A stretch of 23,573 nt of DNA from Planctomycetaceae bacterium (GTDB taxonomy: Bacteria; Planctomycetota; Planctomycetia; Pirellulales; UBA1268). The position numbers were made by a program, and so were the translations under genes. A model generated the notes under the pieces. It saw only the letters and a list, made by a program, of their open reading frames with translations, had not been told where the DNA came from and ran no database searches. This document shows, piece by piece, positions 21,031-23,573 of this stretch (its first letter is position 1; each line of letters starts with the position of its first letter). Location: contig JABHNP010000335.1 in the NCBI GenBank assembly GCA_018694455.1, positions 1 to 23,573 on the forward strand, written 5' to 3'.

Positions 21031-21066
21031 TTTTTGATTCTCGCACTATTTTTGATTTCCGCACTA
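21031..21066 (+). repeat. 18-bp tandem repeat immediately upstream of hflK
   Basis: Two adjacent 18-bp copies, TTTTTGATTCTCGCACTA at 21031-21048 and TTTTTGATTTCCGCACTA at 21049-21066, differ at two positions. A partial third copy (GATTCTCGC) lies near 20999. The repeats end 16 bp before the hflK start codon, so they lie in the promoter or 5' untranslated region. Confidence 0.7.
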
Positions 21067-21082
21067 CCGAAACACCGTATTT

Positions 21083-22066
21083 ATGAACCAAGAATTTCGT
21101 ATTGAAATCCCTCAGTTCGACCCCCGCTGGAGTCGATCACTCGTGCCGCTTGCGGCCATTGTTATTGCTGGCCTCGCCCTTCTTTCGAGCAGCGTCTACT
21201 CGGTAGGTGCAGAAAGCGTCGGTGTGATTCAGCGGTTTGGCAAGTACACCGGTACAGTCGACCCGGGGCTTCGCTTCAAACTGCCTTTTGGAATTGATCG
21301 AGTCACCATCCTGCCGGTCAAACGACAACTTAAAATGGAATTTGGTTTTGGTACTGGTGGCGCAAATGATCTTTATCAGGTTTCACGTGAGCAGGAACGT
21401 GAAGCTGACATGGTGACTGGTGATCTCAATGCAGCCCATGTTGAGTGGGTCGTGCAGTACGAGATCAGCGACCCCGAACAATTTCTGTTTAATCTACGAG
21501 AGCCTGCTGCAACGCTTCGTGACCTCGCTGAAAGCGTCATGCGAGAAGTCGTTGGTGACCGCACCGTAGATGAAGTGCTGACGATTGGTCGGCAAGGGAT
21601 TGAAAACGCCGCCATCACAAAACTCACTGATCTTGTACAGAGCCTGGAAATGGGGCTCCGCGTGCAACAGGTTCAGCTCAAAAACGTCCATCCGCCGTCC
21701 GCTGTACAGGCCTCCTTCGATGAGGTAAATCGTGCTCAGCAGGAACGTGAAGAAATGATTAATCAGGCAAACGGTGAATACAACAAAGTTGTGCCTCGGG
21801 CGCGTGGTGAAGCAGACCGAACCATTCAGGGTGCAGAGGGCTACGCCGTCAAACGTGTGAATGAAGCCAAAGGCGATATCGCACGGTTTTCAGCGTTACT
21901 TGAACAGTATGAAAAAGCACCTGATGTCACTCGTCAGCGGCTCTATCTTGAGACCATCAGTGAGATTCTGCCACAGCTTGGTAGCAAGGTAATCCTCGAT
22001 GCAGACGTCCAGCAGTTTCTGCCACTGATGAACCTCCAACAACTTTCACCGGAGGCAAAACGATGA
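21083..22066 (+). CDS. hflK: HflK, SPFH/band-7 modulator of FtsH protease
   Basis: Membrane protein that with HflC forms a large SPFH cage around the FtsH AAA protease and restrains its breakdown of membrane substrates. Of 327 residues, 20-42 form the single membrane anchor, followed by AESVGVIQRFGKYTG at 43-57 and DPGLRFKLPFGIDRV at 60-74, both hallmark band-7 N-terminal motifs. The sequence VEWVVQYEISDPEQFLFNL and the helix following AQQEREEMINQANGEYNKV also match HflK. The C-terminal part is alpha-helical and rich in Ala, Glu and Arg. It is somewhat shorter than Escherichia coli HflK and lacks its glycine-rich N-terminal tail. The ATG at 21083 has no Shine-Dalgarno sequence; an 18-bp tandem repeat lies just upstream. 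The stop codon overlaps the hflC start by four bases (ATGA), so the two are translationally coupled. Confidence 0.93.
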   Translation: MNQEFRIEIPQFDPRWSRSLVPLAAIVIAGLALLSSSVYSVGAESVGVIQRFGKYTGTVDPGLRFKLPFGIDRVTILPVKRQLKMEFGFGTGGANDLYQVSREQEREADMVTGDLNAAHVEWVVQYEISDPEQFLFNLREPAATLRDLAESVMREVVGDRTVDEVLTIGRQGIENAAITKLTDLVQSLEMGLRVQQVQLKNVHPPSAVQASFDEVNRAQQEREEMINQANGEYNKVVPRARGEADRTIQGAEGYAVKRVNEAKGDIARFSALLEQYEKAPDVTRQRLYLETISEILPQLGSKVILDADVQQFLPLMNLQQLSPEAKR

Positions 22067-23121
22067 GCCCCATGCCAATTAATCATCCCGTCCTTATATT
22101 CACCCGTCGTATTGGTGACTTTCTGTTTTCACCGGCTGGCCTTGCGGGCATCATCTTGCTTGCCATTGTTTTATTTGGCTGTGCCTACACTGTGGATCAG
22201 ACCGAACAGGTCGTCATCACCCAGTTTGGTCGACCCGTTGGCAACCCGATCAATGCGGTCGATTCGGCCTCAGGGGCTGGGCTGCATTTCAAGATTCCTT
22301 TTGTACAAACAGCCAATCGATTTGAAAAACGAATTCTCGAGTGGGACGGCCAGCCGAGTGAAATGACCACACGTGATAAACTCTATGTTGTGGTTGACAC
22401 ATTTGGACGCTGGAGAATTGCCGACCCATTACGTTATTTTCAAAGCTTGCGTGATGAACGCAGTGCCCTGTCACGACTTGATGACATTATTGGGAGTGAG
22501 ACCCGAAACGTGATTGCTCGACATGATCTCATTGAGGTTGTCCGATCAGACAAGGAACGGAAACCTGAGCAGGATGCAATCCTCGCAGAGTCTGGTGGGA
22601 CCATCGGTGTCCTGCCACCCATCCGAATAGGTCGACACCGATTAGAAGATGAGATTCTTGCAGCGGCGTCACCAAAGGTTGGCATTTGGGGGATTGAGCT
22701 GCTTGACGTAAAGGTCAAACGACTCAATTACAAGCAGGGTGTGATCGAGAAGATATACGACCGAATGAAGTCTGAGAGAATTCAGATTGCTGAGCGGTTT
22801 CGCTCTGAAGGTGCTGGTGAAGCTGCGAAAATTAGCGGTAAAAAGGAGCGCGATCTTTCCCAGATTGAATCTGATGCCTATCGTGAAGTTGAAGAAATTC
22901 GTGGCCGAGCCGATGCAGAAGCCTCTGAAATCTACGCAAAAGCCTACACTGCGAGCCCCATGGCGTCTGACTTCTATACCTTTGTAAAGACGCTGGATAC
23001 CTATAAAACAACACTTGGCCGAGATAGTACGCTAGTACTCTCGACGGATAGCGATCTGTTCAGTCTGCTAAAAAGTATTGGGGGGAAAGACAGCCCCTCC
23101 CCGGCAGCCAAGAAGAAGTAA
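22063..23121 (+). CDS. hflC: HflC, SPFH/band-7 partner of HflK
   Basis: Partner of HflK in the membrane complex that modulates FtsH. 352 residues with a membrane anchor at about 22-42, TEQVVITQFGRPVG at 47-60, GLHFKIPFVQTANRFEKRILEW at 73-94 and the strand DKLYVVVDTFGRWRIADP at 105-122. The family-typical helix MKSERIQIAERFRSEGAGEA lies at 235-254, and the end motif around YAKAYTASPMASDFYTFVKTL is at 291-311. A roughly 35-residue insert (about 165-200, containing GVLPPIRIG) sits where other HflC proteins also vary. GGAGG at 22051-22055, seven bases before ATG 22063, is a strong Shine-Dalgarno site inside the end of hflK. The Ser/Ala/Lys-rich tail is probably cytoplasmic or disordered. The family call is very secure from both sequence and gene order. 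Confidence 0.94.
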   Translation: MSPMPINHPVLIFTRRIGDFLFSPAGLAGIILLAIVLFGCAYTVDQTEQVVITQFGRPVGNPINAVDSASGAGLHFKIPFVQTANRFEKRILEWDGQPSEMTTRDKLYVVVDTFGRWRIADPLRYFQSLRDERSALSRLDDIIGSETRNVIARHDLIEVVRSDKERKPEQDAILAESGGTIGVLPPIRIGRHRLEDEILAAASPKVGIWGIELLDVKVKRLNYKQGVIEKIYDRMKSERIQIAERFRSEGAGEAAKISGKKERDLSQIESDAYREVEEIRGRADAEASEIYAKAYTASPMASDFYTFVKTLDTYKTTLGRDSTLVLSTDSDLFSLLKSIGGKDSPSPAAKKK

Positions 23122-23198
23122 CATATTTTTGTGTAACACGACGTGAACCTCGTCGTCATCCGGGCAGAACTACTTTTGTTTCACCGGAGGACGACACC
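23122..23198 (+). other. hflC to sigma-factor spacer with a small hairpin
   Basis: A 77-bp spacer. ACGACG (23138-23143) pairs with CGTCGT (23151-23156) around a seven-base loop. No T-tract follows, so it is at best a partial terminator. Right after it comes a strong Shine-Dalgarno site for the sigma-factor gene. Confidence 0.4.
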
Positions 23199-23573
23199 AT
23201 GTCCACAGCCAGTGAGCCTTCACACCCTGATCCTTCATCCAGTGATCCTTTATATTGGGTATTGGAGGCTGTTGAGGCGTATGAGTTACCGTTGCTGAGA
23301 TATGCTCGGCGGCTACTCAACGACCTCGACTTAGCAAACGACGCTGTACAGCATGCGTTTGTCAAACTCTGCGAGCAGTCACAGGATCATCTTCAAGGCC
23401 GGGTGGCACCCTGGCTCTTTCGGGTCTGTCGCAATAAAGCAATCGACCACCTCAGGCGAGCCGGTCGTGAACAGACATTTCTTCAAGATGATGGTGAAAC
23501 TGCGGCCATCCCCACACCGCTGGATACTCGAGAAGAGAGTCCAGCAACCCTCGCCGAGCGACATGATCTGACG
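23199..23573 (+). CDS. ECF-type RNA polymerase sigma factor, N-terminal part (3' end outside window)
   Basis: The visible 125 residues run open to the window end. Residues about 28-57 (ELPLLRYARRLLNDLDLANDAVQHAFVKL) match sigma region 2.1-2.2. WLFRVCRNKAIDHLRRAGR at 72-90 matches region 2.3-2.4, which melts and reads the -10 element. The following acidic stretch (DDGETAAIPTPLDTREES) is the usual linker before region 4, which lies beyond the window. The start is set by GGAGG at 23186-23190, eight bases before ATG 23199, the clearest ribosome site in the window along with that of hflC. It lies 77 bp after hflC on the same strand and may share its transcript. ECF sigma factors are greatly expanded in planctomycetes and switch genes on in response to envelope or other signals. 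The target set cannot be inferred here. Confidence 0.9.
   Translation, partial: MSTASEPSHPDPSSSDPLYWVLEAVEAYELPLLRYARRLLNDLDLANDAVQHAFVKLCEQSQDHLQGRVAPWLFRVCRNKAIDHLRRAGREQTFLQDDGETAAIPTPLDTREESPATLAERHDLT

Larger units (their letters stand above)
20778..21082. other. Intergenic region between the BtuF-like gene and hflK
   Basis: A 305-bp gap without a gene. It contains a small hairpin with a short T-run just after the upstream stop (20786-20800), a 16-bp inverted repeat (20934-20949), a weak promoter-like pair (20952-20980), and an 18-bp tandem repeat directly in front of hflK (21031-21066). Confidence 0.65.

Noticed and set aside
22159..22188. Lipobox-like LFGC in HflC
   Set aside because: The cysteine lies at the end of the normal HflC membrane anchor and the preceding Phe does not fit a lipobox. 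HflC proteins are not lipoproteins.

Overview
This window looks like a chromosomal segment of a planctomycete, probably Pirellulaceae-like. Three things suggest this: a BBP7-type outer-membrane barrel protein, a 5,205-residue surface or secreted protein with the planctomycete LEPR-x-ML N-terminal motif, and weak or absent Shine-Dalgarno sequences in front of several genes. The assignment rests on protein families recognised by eye; no database search was run.

Layout from left to right. (1) The C-terminal part of the nucleotide-excision-repair ATPase UvrA, cut by the window start. (2) A 377-bp gap holding a strong nested stem-loop. (3) A BBP7-family barrel protein with a cysteine-rich patch. 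(4) Converging on it after only 37 bp, one giant minus-strand gene covering two thirds of the window (3678-19295). Its product reads, N to C: LEPR-x-ML motif, Ig-like domains, a degenerate zincin, a PPC domain, a right-handed beta-helix, a second zincin with all its zinc ligands (leishmanolysin/M8-like), a further PPC-like domain, a 21-residue tandem repeat, nine tandem copies of a roughly 60-residue beta-rich module, a third PPC-like domain, a propeller-like stretch, a jelly-roll (lectin-like) region, a second beta-helix, and eight fibronectin type III domains ending at the stop codon. (5) A 516-bp divergent gap with two inverted repeats, one followed by a T-tract. (6) A BtuF-like cobalamin/metal-binding protein without a signal peptide. 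(7) A 305-bp gap with two palindromes and an 18-bp tandem repeat. (8) hflK and hflC, translationally coupled, encoding the membrane SPFH complex that modulates the FtsH protease. (9) The start of an ECF-type RNA polymerase sigma factor, cut by the window end.

The most unusual content is inside the giant gene. A roughly 60-residue module has multiplied into a nine-copy array, part of it duplicated as a 0.58-kb unit so recently that 101 bp are identical. The same module seems to be spliced into three other places in the protein, interrupting domains that otherwise look like conserved planctomycete scaffold. The protein also carries two zincin domains, one with its catalytic residues replaced and one intact, an enzyme/pseudoenzyme pair in a single chain.

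No tRNA, rRNA, CRISPR array, insertion sequence or prophage gene was seen.
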